44,910 nt of DNA. Origin: a bacterium. GTDB lineage: Bacteria; Bdellovibrionota_C; UBA2361; RFPC01. Position numbers and translations under genes: made by a program. Shown one piece after another: positions 18,191 to 26,349 of the stretch; positions within the stretch are counted from its first letter, which is position 1, and the number at the start of each line of letters is the position of its first letter. The notes beneath the pieces were generated by a model, which searched no databases, was not told the origin of the DNA, and was given only the letters and a program-made list of their open reading frames with translations. The stretch spans positions 1 to 44,910 of the forward strand of contig RFPC01000012.1 in the NCBI GenBank assembly GCA_009926305.1, in the 5' to 3' direction.

Positions 18191-20887
18191 ATGTCATGCT
18201 CACAAGAAATCTCCGATTCCCACCTTCTGAATGTTACGAAGCCTGCTCAGTACTTAGGAGGCGAAAAGGGCTCTATCGTCAAAAACGACTCTGAAGTGGC
18301 TTTGCGCATGTGCTTGGCTTTTCCAGATACCTATGAGGTGGGAATGTCTCACACGGGGTATCAGATTTTGTATGACCTCATCAATCGGGATGAAAGATTC
18401 TGGGCCGAACGCGCCTACACCCCGCTACCAGACATGGAGCAAATCCTCAGAAAAAATCAAATGAGGCTCACCTCACTTGAATCAAAGCGACCACTGTCTG
18501 AGTTTGAGATAGTAGGGTTTAGCCTTCAGTATGAACTGTGCATGTCAGGAATCTTACAAATGCTTGATCTTGGAGGGATTCCTCTTCTGCAATCTGAGAG
18601 GAAAGAAAAAGATCCTCTTATCATTGGCGGAGGTCCCGTTGCATATCATCCTGAGCCCTTTGCTGATTTCTTTGACTGCTTTCTTATAGGAGACGGCGAA
18701 GAGCTCGTACCTGAATTTCTTGAAGCGGTCTTACGCTGCAAACAGCTAACACGGCACGAACAATTAAGAGAATTTTCTCGAATTCCTGGGGTGTATGTTC
18801 CGGCCTTTTTTAGTCCAAACTACGGAGAAGACCGCTCCTTTCAAGGATTCACGCCTCGCTACTCAGACTATACAGCAGTAAATCGCAGAGTACTGGCATC
18901 CCTAGAGAATGCACCCTTTCCCAAACAGCCTATTGTACCGAATATTAAAACCGTGCACGACCGTCTGGCCGTTGAGGTGATGCGTGGATGCGTTCGTGGC
19001 TGCCGCTTTTGTCAAGCAGGATACCTCTATCGACCGCAACGTGAGAGGGCTCCAGAGGAGATTAGAGAACTCACCCGCGAAGCACTTCAACAAACGGGCT
19101 TTGAAGAGCTATCTCTTTTATCGCTCAGCACCGCTGATTACTGCAGCATTCTGCCTCTGCTCAAAATCCTGAAAGACGAATTCGCAGAAAGTGATAAGCT
19201 CGCAATTTCATTCCCTTCTACGAGAGTTGATGCTCTGACTCCCGAACTCTTACAAGAGGTTCAGCCTGTTCGACGCACCGGTTTTACCATGGCTCCTGAA
19301 GCTGGCACGCAACGACTGAGGGATGTGATCAATAAGGGGGTAACCGATCAACAAATTATTGATACCTGTAAAAATGTTCTGAAGCTTGGATGGTCAAGCA
19401 TTAAGCTCTATTTCATGATTGGACTGCCGACGGAAACCGATGAAGATATCTTGGGAATTCTCGATATCGCTACTCGAGTTCAAGCACTTACGCGCAAAGG
19501 TCAGCAAATTACCATTAGTGTCTCGACCCATGTTCCAAAACCTCATACCCCATTCCAATGGTCAGAGCAGATATCAGAAGTCGAGACGAAAAGAAGACAA
19601 GAGCTCCTCTTCCGTGAGCTCAGGAAAAGAAAGATTTTTTATCGATACCATGAATCTCAGGCGAGCTTTCTTGAAGGAGTATTTGCACGTGGTGATAGAA
19701 AACTGAGCGCCGTGATACTTAAAGCATACCAACTAGGAACACGCCAAGATGGATGGATGGAGCAACTTTCTTTCGATCTCTGGATGCAGGCCTTCGAAGC
19801 GTGTCAAATAGACCCTCATGGTTATCTCAGAGAAAAATCGGGCGATGATCCGCTTCCATGGGATCATATCAGTTGTGATATCCCAAAGCGCTGGTTCCTC
19901 AAGGAATGGCAGAGGGCCCAGCGTACAACAACAACACCAGACTGTTTAACCAAGAGCTGTTCTACCTGTGGATCGTGCGACTATGATGGGGTGAGAAATG
20001 TTCTCTTTGATCGAGCCCGAAGCGAAAGTCGCCTCGCAATTATCTCTCCTCCCTGGCAACCAATACTTGATAAAAAGGCGGAGGGGGCATCAAACGACGA
20101 AATCCTGCAACTATTGAAAGGCTCTAGACAAAGGACAGCGACTCCAAAGCCAGAACAGTCTGTATATACACTGAAAGAGTACTTAAAAACCGAGATGGCT
20201 GAGGATGGCGTCCGAGGCGTGGCTGTACCAGCCGAATCCGCATTTCGCTATCGTCTTACTTACACGAAAATTGGTCATGCTCGATTTCATGGACATCTTG
20301 AAATGGCATCAATGCTCTTTCGTTCAGCGCGGAGAGCGAATTTACCAGTCGCCTTCTCTCGAGGATTTACTCCAAGACCTCGATTTGCATTCGGGCCACC
20401 AATCCAGCTTGGAGTTGAAAGCTCTGCTGAACTTGTTGACGTCATCCTCACTGAAAAAATGAACGAAGACACGATGGTCCGAGAACTCAACAAAACACTC
20501 CCGGAGGGCCTTTCAATTATTCAGGCTGAATCCCTACCCCGAAATGCGAAAAATATTCCTGCTCATAATGTCACTTCCACATTCATTGCTCGTCTTTCAG
20601 GCACTTCTTTGTCTCCGCATTCCGAAAAGGTGCTAGCAACGACATCACTTGTTGAAATGATCGGTCCAAACTGGCAAGGCAAAACTGTCACGCGACGGAG
20701 AAAGCAAAAAGAAACAACTCATGCAATTACTGACTTCGTAAAGGATGTCCATCCAGAAGACCACCAAGTGCGGTTTTCTATTACTTCTCTTCCGGATGGA
20801 AGGACTCTAAAGCCCCTTGAGGTCGTTGATTCTTTAACGGGACTTTCAGCTATAGAATTCTTGGTGAGAAAAGTCAGCTCGATATAG
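18191..20887 (+). CDS. radical SAM protein fused to DUF2344 domain (TIGR03960-type)
   Basis: 898 residues from the ATG at 18191, which is preceded by GGAGG and AAAGG. Earlier starts at 18149 (GTG) and 18173 have poorer spacing. The N-terminal part resembles the B12-binding-like region of this family. The radical SAM domain has CVRGCRFC with Cys267, Cys271 and Cys274, followed by FTMAPEAGTQRLRDVINKG. A second cysteine group, SCSTCGSCDYDG (near residue 590), may hold another metal site. The C-terminal 220 residues start at FRYRLTYTKIGHARFHGHLE and match the DUF2344 domain (TIGR03936). Members often neighbour ribonuclease G and ribosomal protein genes, but not here. The reaction is unknown; a link to RNA modification is inferred from gene neighbourhoods in other genomes. 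It diverges from smc. Confidence 0.9.
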   Translation: MSCSQEISDSHLLNVTKPAQYLGGEKGSIVKNDSEVALRMCLAFPDTYEVGMSHTGYQILYDLINRDERFWAERAYTPLPDMEQILRKNQMRLTSLESKRPLSEFEIVGFSLQYELCMSGILQMLDLGGIPLLQSERKEKDPLIIGGGPVAYHPEPFADFFDCFLIGDGEELVPEFLEAVLRCKQLTRHEQLREFSRIPGVYVPAFFSPNYGEDRSFQGFTPRYSDYTAVNRRVLASLENAPFPKQPIVPNIKTVHDRLAVEVMRGCVRGCRFCQAGYLYRPQRERAPEEIRELTREALQQTGFEELSLLSLSTADYCSILPLLKILKDEFAESDKLAISFPSTRVDALTPELLQEVQPVRRTGFTMAPEAGTQRLRDVINKGVTDQQIIDTCKNVLKLGWSSIKLYFMIGLPTETDEDILGILDIATRVQALTRKGQQITISVSTHVPKPHTPFQWSEQISEVETKRRQELLFRELRKRKIFYRYHESQASFLEGVFARGDRKLSAVILKAYQLGTRQDGWMEQLSFDLWMQAFEACQIDPHGYLREKSGDDPLPWDHISCDIPKRWFLKEWQRAQRTTTTPDCLTKSCSTCGSCDYDGVRNVLFDRARSESRLAIISPPWQPILDKKAEGASNDEILQLLKGSRQRTATPKPEQSVYTLKEYLKTEMAEDGVRGVAVPAESAFRYRLTYTKIGHARFHGHLEMASMLFRSARRANLPVAFSRGFTPRPRFAFGPPIQLGVESSAELVDVILTEKMNEDTMVRELNKTLPEGLSIIQAESLPRNAKNIPAHNVTSTFIARLSGTSLSPHSEKVLATTSLVEMIGPNWQGKTVTRRRKQKETTHAITDFVKDVHPEDHQVRFSITSLPDGRTLKPLEVVDSLTGLSAIEFLVRKVSSI

Positions 20888-20939
20888 AGTGCTATCGCCT
20901 ATTTCAAAAGGGCTTATGAGTAGTCTAGAGCACAAATCT

Positions 20940-21587
20940 CTACGCTCGACGCCCGAGAAGAAAAGAGGATGACTTTCTTCCCTTCTGTGTCGGTTGAACG
21001 GGAGCAGAATTCGATACAACGCGAAAAAATTGCATGGTGTACTCGAGGCCACTAATATACGCCAAGATAATAGCACCGAGTAAGCTCTGAAGACCTATAT
21101 ACTGGGCAGTAATTTGTTGGCGGGACCACTCAAAGAGAGTGATATCCTCAATCAACAGAAAAGTAACTGCAATCACTTGAAGCAATGTTTTCAGCTTTCC
21201 AAGCTCAGCCGCTTGAATGACGACTCCCCTGGTAGCGGCCAAACCACGAAGTCCCGTAATCCACAACTCACGCGCAAGGAGCAAGACAACCATCCATGCT
21301 GGAACAATCACATAGTTTGTTTCTACGGAACGCATGCCGACCAGAGTAATCAAGGGACAGAGGATCAACAACTTATCGATAAGAGGGTCAAGCAACGCAC
21401 CGAAGTCTGTTTCAGCATCAAGTTTGCGAGCCAACCAGCCATCGACCACATCCGTAACCGCAAGTAGAAGAAAAAACATGCTGGTAGACCACCACGGCAA
21501 TTCAGCGCGTATCGCCATAAAAAATAATAACACTGGAATACCGATTAATCGGAGAAGTGAAACAATATTGGGGATCATTATTCTCAT
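20940..21587 (-). CDS. pgsA: CDP-diacylglycerol-glycerol-3-phosphate 3-phosphatidyltransferase
   Basis: 215 residues. A membrane enzyme that makes phosphatidylglycerol phosphate from CDP-diacylglycerol and glycerol-3-phosphate. The CDP-alcohol phosphotransferase signature is complete: D-VVDG-WLAR, then eight residues, then G-ALL-D-PLI-D (about residues 46-69). Several hydrophobic helices surround it, and there is a basic C-terminal tail (QKGRKSSSFLLGRRA). ATG at 21587 with AGGA upstream; a second ATG three codons in is possible. It lies 24 bases downstream of the lytic transglycosylase gene and converges on the radical SAM gene. The PgsA/PgsA2 family has paralogues, so the exact substrate rests on general similarity. 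Confidence 0.9.
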   Translation of the reverse strand: MRIMIPNIVSLLRLIGIPVLLFFMAIRAELPWWSTSMFFLLLAVTDVVDGWLARKLDAETDFGALLDPLIDKLLILCPLITLVGMRSVETNYVIVPAWMVVLLLARELWITGLRGLAATRGVVIQAAELGKLKTLLQVIAVTFLLIEDITLFEWSRQQITAQYIGLQSLLGAIILAYISGLEYTMQFFRVVSNSAPVQPTQKGRKSSSFLLGRRA

Positions 21588-21611
21588 GCTGCTTTATCCT
21601 AAACGTAACTC

Positions 21612-22238
21612 CTAAGCCCCAGCCTCCGCATATAAGCTCTGAAGTTGCAGAACTTTTCGAATATAATTCTGCGTCTCTGAAAATGGTGGTATTCCATTAA
21701 ACTTTTTTACAGCATTTTCTCCAGCATTGTATGCTGCCAACATGATTTTTGTATCCCCATCATATTGCTTCAATAACTTCGACAGAAGTTTGACCCCTCC
21801 CTGTATATTCTGACTGGGCTCGAAAGGATCCTCAATTCCAAGAGACTTGAGATGAAAAGGCATGATCTGCATTAAACCGAGGGCGCCCTTCGGGGAAACA
21901 GCCGCAGGGTCATAGGCAGATTCAACGTGAATGACAGCACGAATAAGAGACGTTTTGACTCCATACTCACGCGCTACTGAATGAATAACTGTAGAGTAGC
22001 GATGTTTAAACAGTCTTGCTGGGGGCCTCTTTCCTCCTCGATACCAAGAGAATCCGCTTTTTCTTCCTTCAAAAATACGAGCCTCTACTCCTGCAGGAGG
22101 AGGCTTTGAAGAGAATCTCACGACCCCGTGGGAGTCTGTGTATACATAAATTTTTCCATCAGCACATACAGTCGACGGGAGGAAGAGTGCTACAATAAGG
22201 AGCAATAGAAAAACAATAGAATATCTGCGGTCTCGCAT
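21612..22238 (-). CDS. secreted lytic transglycosylase (DUF4124 + SLT domain)
   Basis: 208 residues. There is an N-terminal signal peptide, about 1-26 (SIVFLLLLIVALFLPSTVCA). If the cysteine near the end served as a lipobox it would be atypical, so export by signal peptidase I is more likely. Residues about 28-60 (KIYVYTDSHGVVRFSSKPP) match the DUF4124 module. The C-terminal half is a Slt/MltE-type domain with the catalytic glutamate in HVESAYDP, the motif GALGLMQIMP, and AYNAGE. It would cleave peptidoglycan glycan strands with 1,6-anhydro product formation. The start codon and AGGGGT site lie in a hairpin (22237-22266). Co-transcribed with pgsA; it may also relate to flagellar assembly given the neighbouring flagellin, but this is only positional. 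Confidence 0.88.
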   Translation of the reverse strand: MRDRRYSIVFLLLLIVALFLPSTVCADGKIYVYTDSHGVVRFSSKPPPAGVEARIFEGRKSGFSWYRGGKRPPARLFKHRYSTVIHSVAREYGVKTSLIRAVIHVESAYDPAAVSPKGALGLMQIMPFHLKSLGIEDPFEPSQNIQGGVKLLSKLLKQYDGDTKIMLAAYNAGENAVKKFNGIPPFSETQNYIRKVLQLQSLYAEAGA

Positions 22239-22266
22239 TTTTACCCCTAATCTTCAGGGTAAAAAT
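22237..22266. repeat. 10-bp inverted repeat overlapping the transglycosylase start
   Basis: ATTTTTACCC pairs perfectly with GGGTAAAAAT around a ten-base loop. Read on the minus strand, the second arm contains the GGGGTAAAAATG start region of the transglycosylase gene, so the ribosome-binding site and start codon would be paired. It could also be a weak terminator between flagellin A and this gene. Confidence 0.45.
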
Positions 22267-22306
22267 TAGCAAACTCTCTCGGAACCAGCACGTTTTTTCG
22301 AAATTA

Positions 22307-22362
22307 AAAGAAAAAGAGTGATGGGAAGAGACCATCCGCCCCCAGACGGTCCCTTCCATCAC
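22307..22362 (-). terminator. intrinsic terminator of flagellin A
   Basis: On the minus strand GTGATGGAAGGGACC pairs with GGTCTCTTCCCATCAC (about 15 bp, one bulge) across a 14-base loop. It is followed by TCTTTTTCTTTT. This is a strong terminator about 175 bases after the flagellin stop. The conserved CCTCGCTACTT word sits just before it (22368-22378). Confidence 0.8.
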
Positions 22363-22367
22363 CCTGG

Positions 22368-22378
22368 AAGTAGCGAGG
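22368..22378 (-). promoter_or_regulatory. conserved flagellin trailer word, copy A
   Basis: CCTCGCTACTT on the minus strand, 5 bases before the terminator stem of flagellin A. The same 11 bases occur before the terminators of flagellins B and C. In all three, CCAGG follows within eight bases. Confidence 0.6.
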
Positions 22379-22458
22379 TAAAACATCAACAAATGCGTAC
22401 CAGTGGTACAAAATCTCTCATGCCTACTCATCTTTCTGCCTGAGTTGAGAGAATCTTT

Positions 22459-22486
22459 CTCCTTTCCCCCTCTCACTGGAAAGGAG
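22459..22486. repeat. 9-bp inverted repeat in the flagellin A trailer
   Basis: CTCCTTTCC pairs perfectly with GGAAAGGAG around a ten-base loop. An alternative pairing CCCTCTC/GAGAGGG overlaps it, so the two hairpins are mutually exclusive. Next to it, CGGGCG (22495-22500) pairs with CGCCCG (22515-22520). No T-tract is present on either strand, so this is a structured 3' untranslated region rather than a terminator. Confidence 0.4.
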
Positions 22487-22536
22487 AGGGAGACGGGCGA
22501 GAGATGAGTTCTCCCGCCCGAAGCCTATTTTTCAAC

Positions 22537-23397
22537 CTAACTGAGTAGGTTAAGAGCCAATGTCGGCTGCTGGTTTGCTTGGGCAAGAACCGAAGCACCA
22601 GCCTGCTGAAGAATGTTGAGTCGCGTTAATTCAGCCGCTTCTGATGCAACGTCCACATCTCGAATTCGGCTTTCCGCAGCAGCTAGGTTTTCTCTAGCAA
22701 CAGCAAGGTTATTAATCGCAACATTCAATCGAGCTTCTGTTGCACCAAGAGTACCTCGGGTAGAAGCAAGTGACTGAATCGCATTCTGCACCGCATCCAA
22801 AGCCGCGCGAGCTGCCGACTGACCTCCGTCAGTTGTAGACTCGTTGATTGAATACGAGAGTGCTGAACTCCCTGACGATGCAAGTCCGAGCGATGACAAC
22901 GTTCCCTGGACCCCACTAAAGGAGATCTGAGAGGTAGACGTTGAGTCAAAACCAACTTGTAAGGTAAGGGTATTAGAGCCCGATAACAGTTTAACACCGT
23001 TGAACTCTGTTGTTACTGCGATTCGCTCAATCTCTGAAGCAAGTGATACGAATTCATTCGCCAGAGCTGAACGCTGAACCACTGAGAACACACCGTTTGC
23101 GGATTGTTCTGCAAGTTCTGCAAGTCGACTAAGTACGTTTCCAATCTCTCCGAGAGCCGAATCAGCAACCGCAATACTCGAGATACCATCATTAGCATTT
23201 CGAATCGCTACGATACCAATCCTTTGTTCCACACGAAGAGAGTCAGCAATAGCAAGACCAGCCGCATCGTCACTCGCCTTATTAATACGCTGACCAGAAC
23301 TTAGACGTTCAAAGGTTCTTCCTAGTTGGTCAGTCGCTATTCCGAGTCGACGTTGCGCCTGAAGGGACGCGATATTGTTTCCAAGAGTAACAGCCAT
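22537..23397 (-). CDS. flagellin A (compact, no variable domain)
   Basis: 286 residues. Structural protein of the flagellar filament, exported by the flagellar type III system. The conserved N-terminal D0/D1 domain (about 1-140; ERLSSGQRINKASDDAAGLA) and the C-terminal D1/D0 domain (about 200-286; AESRIRDVDVASEAAELTRL, ending QQPTLALNLLS) are joined by a short central part. The surface-exposed D2/D3 domains are therefore essentially absent. A strong AAGGAGG site lies 10 bases before the ATG. It differs from flagellins B and C mainly at the N-terminus (MAVTLGNNIASLQAQRRLG) and C-terminus. A 79-base block (23090-23168) is identical to flagellin B. It has a long leader with a flagellar-type promoter candidate (23560-23588). 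Confidence 0.96.
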   Translation of the reverse strand: MAVTLGNNIASLQAQRRLGIATDQLGRTFERLSSGQRINKASDDAAGLAIADSLRVEQRIGIVAIRNANDGISSIAVADSALGEIGNVLSRLAELAEQSANGVFSVVQRSALANEFVSLASEIERIAVTTEFNGVKLLSGSNTLTLQVGFDSTSTSQISFSGVQGTLSSLGLASSGSSALSYSINESTTDGGQSAARAALDAVQNAIQSLASTRGTLGATEARLNVAINNLAVARENLAAAESRIRDVDVASEAAELTRLNILQQAGASVLAQANQQPTLALNLLS

Positions 23398-24075
23398 CTT
23401 CTTTTCCTCCTTGAAAGCTCACACCAGCACAGCGTCTTTCCATAGACACCGGCAGTTACACTGCTCAAACTGGCGATGAGGGCCACATCTTTAATTAGTT
23501 GCGAATGAAGTCTCTTTCTGTAGGTCAGTGACAATCCACCCGCATCACACACAAAGAGGGGGACGGCATAGCTTGAAAAATACTTAAGAGAAAAATGACT
23601 TGCTTGATTTGTTTCAAACCTTTCAAACTCTTAGCGATACTCTTTTCAAAGTACGTTACTCTCAGTTTGTCTAATTGTCAGTTCGCAAATGTATTCTCCG
23701 TAAATCAGTAACGCTTGATACGGTAGGCGCCAGAGTTATTAAACTCATATTCCCTTATGGTGGAAATTCTTAAGAACAACTACCATTTTTCATGATCGCT
23801 CCATTTTCGATTTCAGAATTTTTCTTGCCAAGACGTAACCCCTTTTAAGGCGGAGGATGTAGTTCCTCAACAGTCTTTCACTGCCCCAGACGTTTTTCTG
23901 TGAATGAGATTGTGTTGAGTATTCGCTGACGGACAGTAGCGGGAAAATTCATATTTTCCCATGTAAATTGCTAAATTGGAGTCAGATAGATCGAGTTTCT
24001 TCGGTCTAGATCTCGGTATCAGCCGGTCAAGGATCGACTAGTTGCTGGCTCTGTATAATCAAGGAGGAAAAAGCC
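23398..24075. other. divergent flagellin A/B control region
   Basis: 678 bases with no credible gene. On the minus side there is a CTTAAG-N15-GCCG element (23588-23560) about 160 bases upstream of flagellin A. On the plus side a CTTAAG also occurs at 23769-23774, but the sequence 15 bases downstream (TCATGATC) does not match a flagellar -10. A TATAAT at 24054-24059 lies too close to the flagellin B ribosome-binding site to be its promoter. The region is AT-rich, with TTTTCC/GGAAAA-like short repeats (about 23942-23960). Confidence 0.5.
23560..23588 (-). promoter_or_regulatory. candidate sigma-28-type promoter of flagellin A
   Basis: On the minus strand CTTAAG, 15 bases, then GCCGTCCC. The flagellar sigma factor recognises TAAA-N15-GCCGATAA; here TAA and GCCG are kept with exact spacing. 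Flagellin C has a similar CTTAAG-N15-ACCGTTAC. The match is partial, and the leader would be about 150 bases. Confidence 0.4.
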
Positions 24076-24936
24076 ATGGGTATTACTCTTGGTACTAACA
24101 TATCATCCCTTCAGGGTCAGAGGAGACTCGCCCTGAGCACTGACGCTCTAACGCGCACGTACGAAAAGCTGAGTTCAGGTCAGCGTATTAATAAGGCGAG
24201 TGACGATGCAGCTGGTCTTGCGATCGCTGACTCCCTAAGAGCTGACCAACGAATTGCCTCAGTGGCAATTCGAAACGCGAACGACGGTATCTCGACGATT
24301 GCCATTGCTGATTCGGCTCTCGGAGAGATTGGAAACGTACTTAGTCGACTTGCAGAACTTGCAGAACAATCCGCAAACGGTGTTTACTCAAATTCTCAGC
24401 GCTCCGCGCTTCAGAATGAGTTTACTTCACTCGCTTCAGAAATTGAGCGAATTGCTTCGACCACCGTGTTTAACGGGGTTGCTCTCATCTCTGGTGGTGC
24501 CACAACCACTCTCCAGGTCGGCTTTAGTTCTGCCTCTACCTCTCAGATTCAGTTCTCAGGGGTACAAGGAACACTAGCAGCGCTCGGATTGGCTACTACG
24601 GGGTCTTCAGCCCTGAATTACTCAATTACGGCAGCCGGAAGTGATGCAGCTCAGTCGGCATCACGATTTGCACTTGATGCAGTAAACTCTGCGATTACCT
24701 CTCTTGCGGTACAGCGCGGAAATCTCGGTGCAACTGAGGCTCGTCTCAGTGTAGCGATTAAAAATCTCTCGATCTCTCGAGAGAATTTCGCTGCTGCTGA
24801 AAGCCGCATTCGTGATGTGGATGTAGCTTCAGAATCTGCTGAGCTGACTCGGTTGAATATTCTTCAACAGGCTGGTGCAGCAGTGCTTGCACAGGCTAAC
24901 CAGCAGCCACAGCTAGCATTATCCCTAATTGGATAA
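24076..24936 (+). CDS. flagellin B (compact, no variable domain)
   Basis: 286 residues, same architecture and length as flagellins A and C. The N-terminal domain is MGITLGTNISSLQGQRRLAL... and the C-terminal domain contains AESRIRDVDVASESAELTRL and ends in QQPQLALSLIG. The first 25 residues are identical to flagellin C, so B and C are the closest pair by position and N-terminus. The central region (about 140-200) is divergent among the three. ATG with AAGGAGG about 8 bases upstream. The trailer is long and highly structured (12-bp stem at 24947-25018, then the CCTCGCTACTT word and terminator). Confidence 0.96.
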   Translation: MGITLGTNISSLQGQRRLALSTDALTRTYEKLSSGQRINKASDDAAGLAIADSLRADQRIASVAIRNANDGISTIAIADSALGEIGNVLSRLAELAEQSANGVYSNSQRSALQNEFTSLASEIERIASTTVFNGVALISGGATTTLQVGFSSASTSQIQFSGVQGTLAALGLATTGSSALNYSITAAGSDAAQSASRFALDAVNSAITSLAVQRGNLGATEARLSVAIKNLSISRENFAAAESRIRDVDVASESAELTRLNILQQAGAAVLAQANQQPQLALSLIG

Positions 24937-24946
24937 ACTGAAATAA

Positions 24947-25018
24947 ATCTGCTCCGATAGGAGAAGCTGCGAAGAGATACTTCCAACTCTCAACTCATCT
25001 TTCGCCATCGGAGCAGAT
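24947..25018 (+). repeat. 12-bp perfect inverted repeat in the flagellin B trailer
   Basis: ATCTGCTCCGAT (24947-24958) pairs perfectly with ATCGGAGCAGAT (25007-25018), enclosing 48 bases, just after the flagellin B stop codon. No T-tract directly follows, and the real terminator is 100 bases further on. This looks like an mRNA-protective or regulatory structure. Confidence 0.55.
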
Positions 25019-25102
25019 CTTCCCCTCTCCTCTTTATAGGGGAACTACTCTTGGCTAGGCACCAAGGGATTCTACAAGCGAAGGTAGGTGCTGAATTTAG
25101 TG

Positions 25103-25113
25103 CCTCGCTACTT
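25103..25113 (+). promoter_or_regulatory. conserved flagellin trailer word, copy B
   Basis: CCTCGCTACTT inside TTTAGTGCCTCGCTACTTTC, ending 5 bases before the terminator stem. With copy C it shares the longer GTGCCTCGCTACTTT. Confidence 0.6.
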
Positions 25114-25118
25114 TCTGC

Positions 25119-25163
25119 TCCAGGCTCTGCTTCTTTCCACGAAGTCGAGCCTGGATTTTTTTT
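25119..25163 (+). terminator. intrinsic terminator of flagellin B
   Basis: TCCAGGCTC pairs with GAGCCTGGA (9 bp), with an inner CTTC/GAAG extension, followed by eight T residues (25156-25163). Classic rho-independent form. Confidence 0.9.
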
Positions 25164-25222
25164 CTAACCCCCTGAGTTTTCAATAGTTTCAAGAAATATG
25201 GGTATTACCCGTATATTTTGCT

Positions 25223-25249
25223 TAAGAAAATCTACGGCTCTACCGTTAC
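25223..25249 (+). promoter_or_regulatory. candidate sigma-28-type promoter of flagellin C
   Basis: TAAG (within CTTAAG), 15 bases, then ACCGTTAC, compared with TAAA-N15-GCCGATAA. Five of eight -10 positions agree, with exact spacing. The predicted leader is about 230 bases and contains two hairpins. Confidence 0.4.
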
Positions 25250-25414
25250 CTCATTTGTAAGGATAAGTAGTCGTGAAGTTCTTACCACGCTGGCAGAAAC
25301 ATTCCTGTTTCGAAAGCAACTCGCAGTACCGAAGGCAGTACCAGAAAAGTAGCGGGGAAAGACCTCAGAAACCTTTCCCATTGAAAATTAGTGAACTTAC
25401 GCCCACGAATCGAG

Positions 25415-25457
25415 CTGCAATGGATTGCAGTATATCTCTAGCGGTATGAGCTGCTAG
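25415..25457 (+). repeat. two small hairpins in the flagellin C leader
   Basis: CTGCAAT-GG-ATTGCAG (25415-25430) is a perfect 7-bp stem; as a two-base loop is tight, the innermost pair is probably open. CTAGC (25438-25442) pairs with GCTAG (25453-25457). They end 31 bases before the flagellin C start. A role in translation control is possible but not shown. Confidence 0.4.
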
Positions 25458-25488
25458 TGAGACGATTCTTTATTTCACGGAGGAAACA

Positions 25489-26349
25489 ATGGGTATCACA
25501 CTTGGCACAAACATATCTTCTTTACAGGGTCAAAGACGACTCGCACTAAGCACTGATGCGCTTAGTCGTACCTTTGAACGTTTAAGCTCAGGTCAGAGAA
25601 TCAACCGAGCTGCAGATGATGCGGCTGGATTAGCAATCGCTGACTCCCTGAGAGCCGATCAACGAATAGCAAATGTTGCTATTCGAAATGCAAATGATGG
25701 AATATCAACGATTGCCATTGCTGATTCGGCACTAGGAGAGATCGGAAACGTTCTTAGTCGACTTGCAGAACTTGCAGAACAGTCAGCTAACGGAGTGTAT
25801 TCGAATGACCAACGTTCAGCACTTCAAAACGAATTTCTTTCTCTTGCATCCGAGATTGAGCGAATTGCTGTCACCACCGTTTTTAACGGAGTAAACCTTC
25901 TTTCTGGTGGTGGTACGACGACGCTTCAAGTTGGGTTTGATTCAGCTTCAACATCGCAGATATCATTTGCTGGAGTTGAAGGAACCCTACAAGCTCTTGG
26001 CCTTGCGAACACTGGAAGTTCTGCGATTTCATATTCTATCTCGGCCTCCACTGGAGATGGAGCACAATCCGCTGCACGTGCTGCACTTGATGCAGTCAAT
26101 AATGCAATTAGCTCTCTAGCAATACAGAGAGGGAATCTCGGTGCTTCAGAAGCGCGATTAAGCGTCGCAATCAAGAATCTCTCTGTCTCTCGCGAGAACT
26201 TCGCAGCTGCAGAGAGCCGAATTCGCGACGTTGACGTAGCGGAGGAGTCAGCTGAATTAACGCGACTGAACATTCTTCAGCAGGCTGGTGCTGCCGTTCT
26301 TGCTCAGGCAAATCAGCAACCTCAGCTGGCACTTCAGCTTCTCGGCTAA
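25489..26349 (+). CDS. flagellin C (compact, no variable domain)
   Basis: 286 residues, the same length as A and B. N-terminal domain MGITLGTNISSLQGQRRLAL..., C-terminal domain AESRIRDVDVAEESAELTRL..., ending QQPQLALQLLG. It is tandem to flagellin B. At the DNA level its synonymous choices differ from B even where the proteins agree, so the duplication is not recent. ATG with CGGAGG 7 bases upstream. Minimal linker between the N and C domains, as in the others. Filaments built from several flagellin types are common in bacteria with multiple flagellin genes; which one is major cannot be told from sequence. Confidence 0.96.
   Translation: MGITLGTNISSLQGQRRLALSTDALSRTFERLSSGQRINRAADDAAGLAIADSLRADQRIANVAIRNANDGISTIAIADSALGEIGNVLSRLAELAEQSANGVYSNDQRSALQNEFLSLASEIERIAVTTVFNGVNLLSGGGTTTLQVGFDSASTSQISFAGVEGTLQALGLANTGSSAISYSISASTGDGAQSAARAALDAVNNAISSLAIQRGNLGASEARLSVAIKNLSVSRENFAAAESRIRDVDVAEESAELTRLNILQQAGAAVLAQANQQPQLALQLLG

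Larger units (their letters stand above)
24937..25488. other. flagellin B trailer and flagellin C leader
   Basis: 552 bases without a gene. The first 230 bases form the structured flagellin B trailer: the 12-bp stem at 24947-25018, a TTCCCC/GGGGAA hairpin near 25020-25046, the trailer word at 25103, and a terminator at 25119-25163. The rest is the flagellin C leader: the promoter candidate at 25223-25249, a CTGCAAT/ATTGCAG hairpin at 25415-25430, and a CTAGC/GCTAG hairpin at 25438-25457 ending 31 bases before the ATG. Confidence 0.55.

Noticed and set aside
24054-24059. TATAAT just upstream of flagellin B
   Set aside because: A start there would place the transcript end at the ribosome-binding site, and no -35 fits. 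Probably chance.
25290-25310. TGGCAGAAACATTCCT as a sigma-54 promoter of flagellin C
   Set aside because: The -12 GC dinucleotide is CC, and no activator site was seen. The sigma-28-type candidate is somewhat better.
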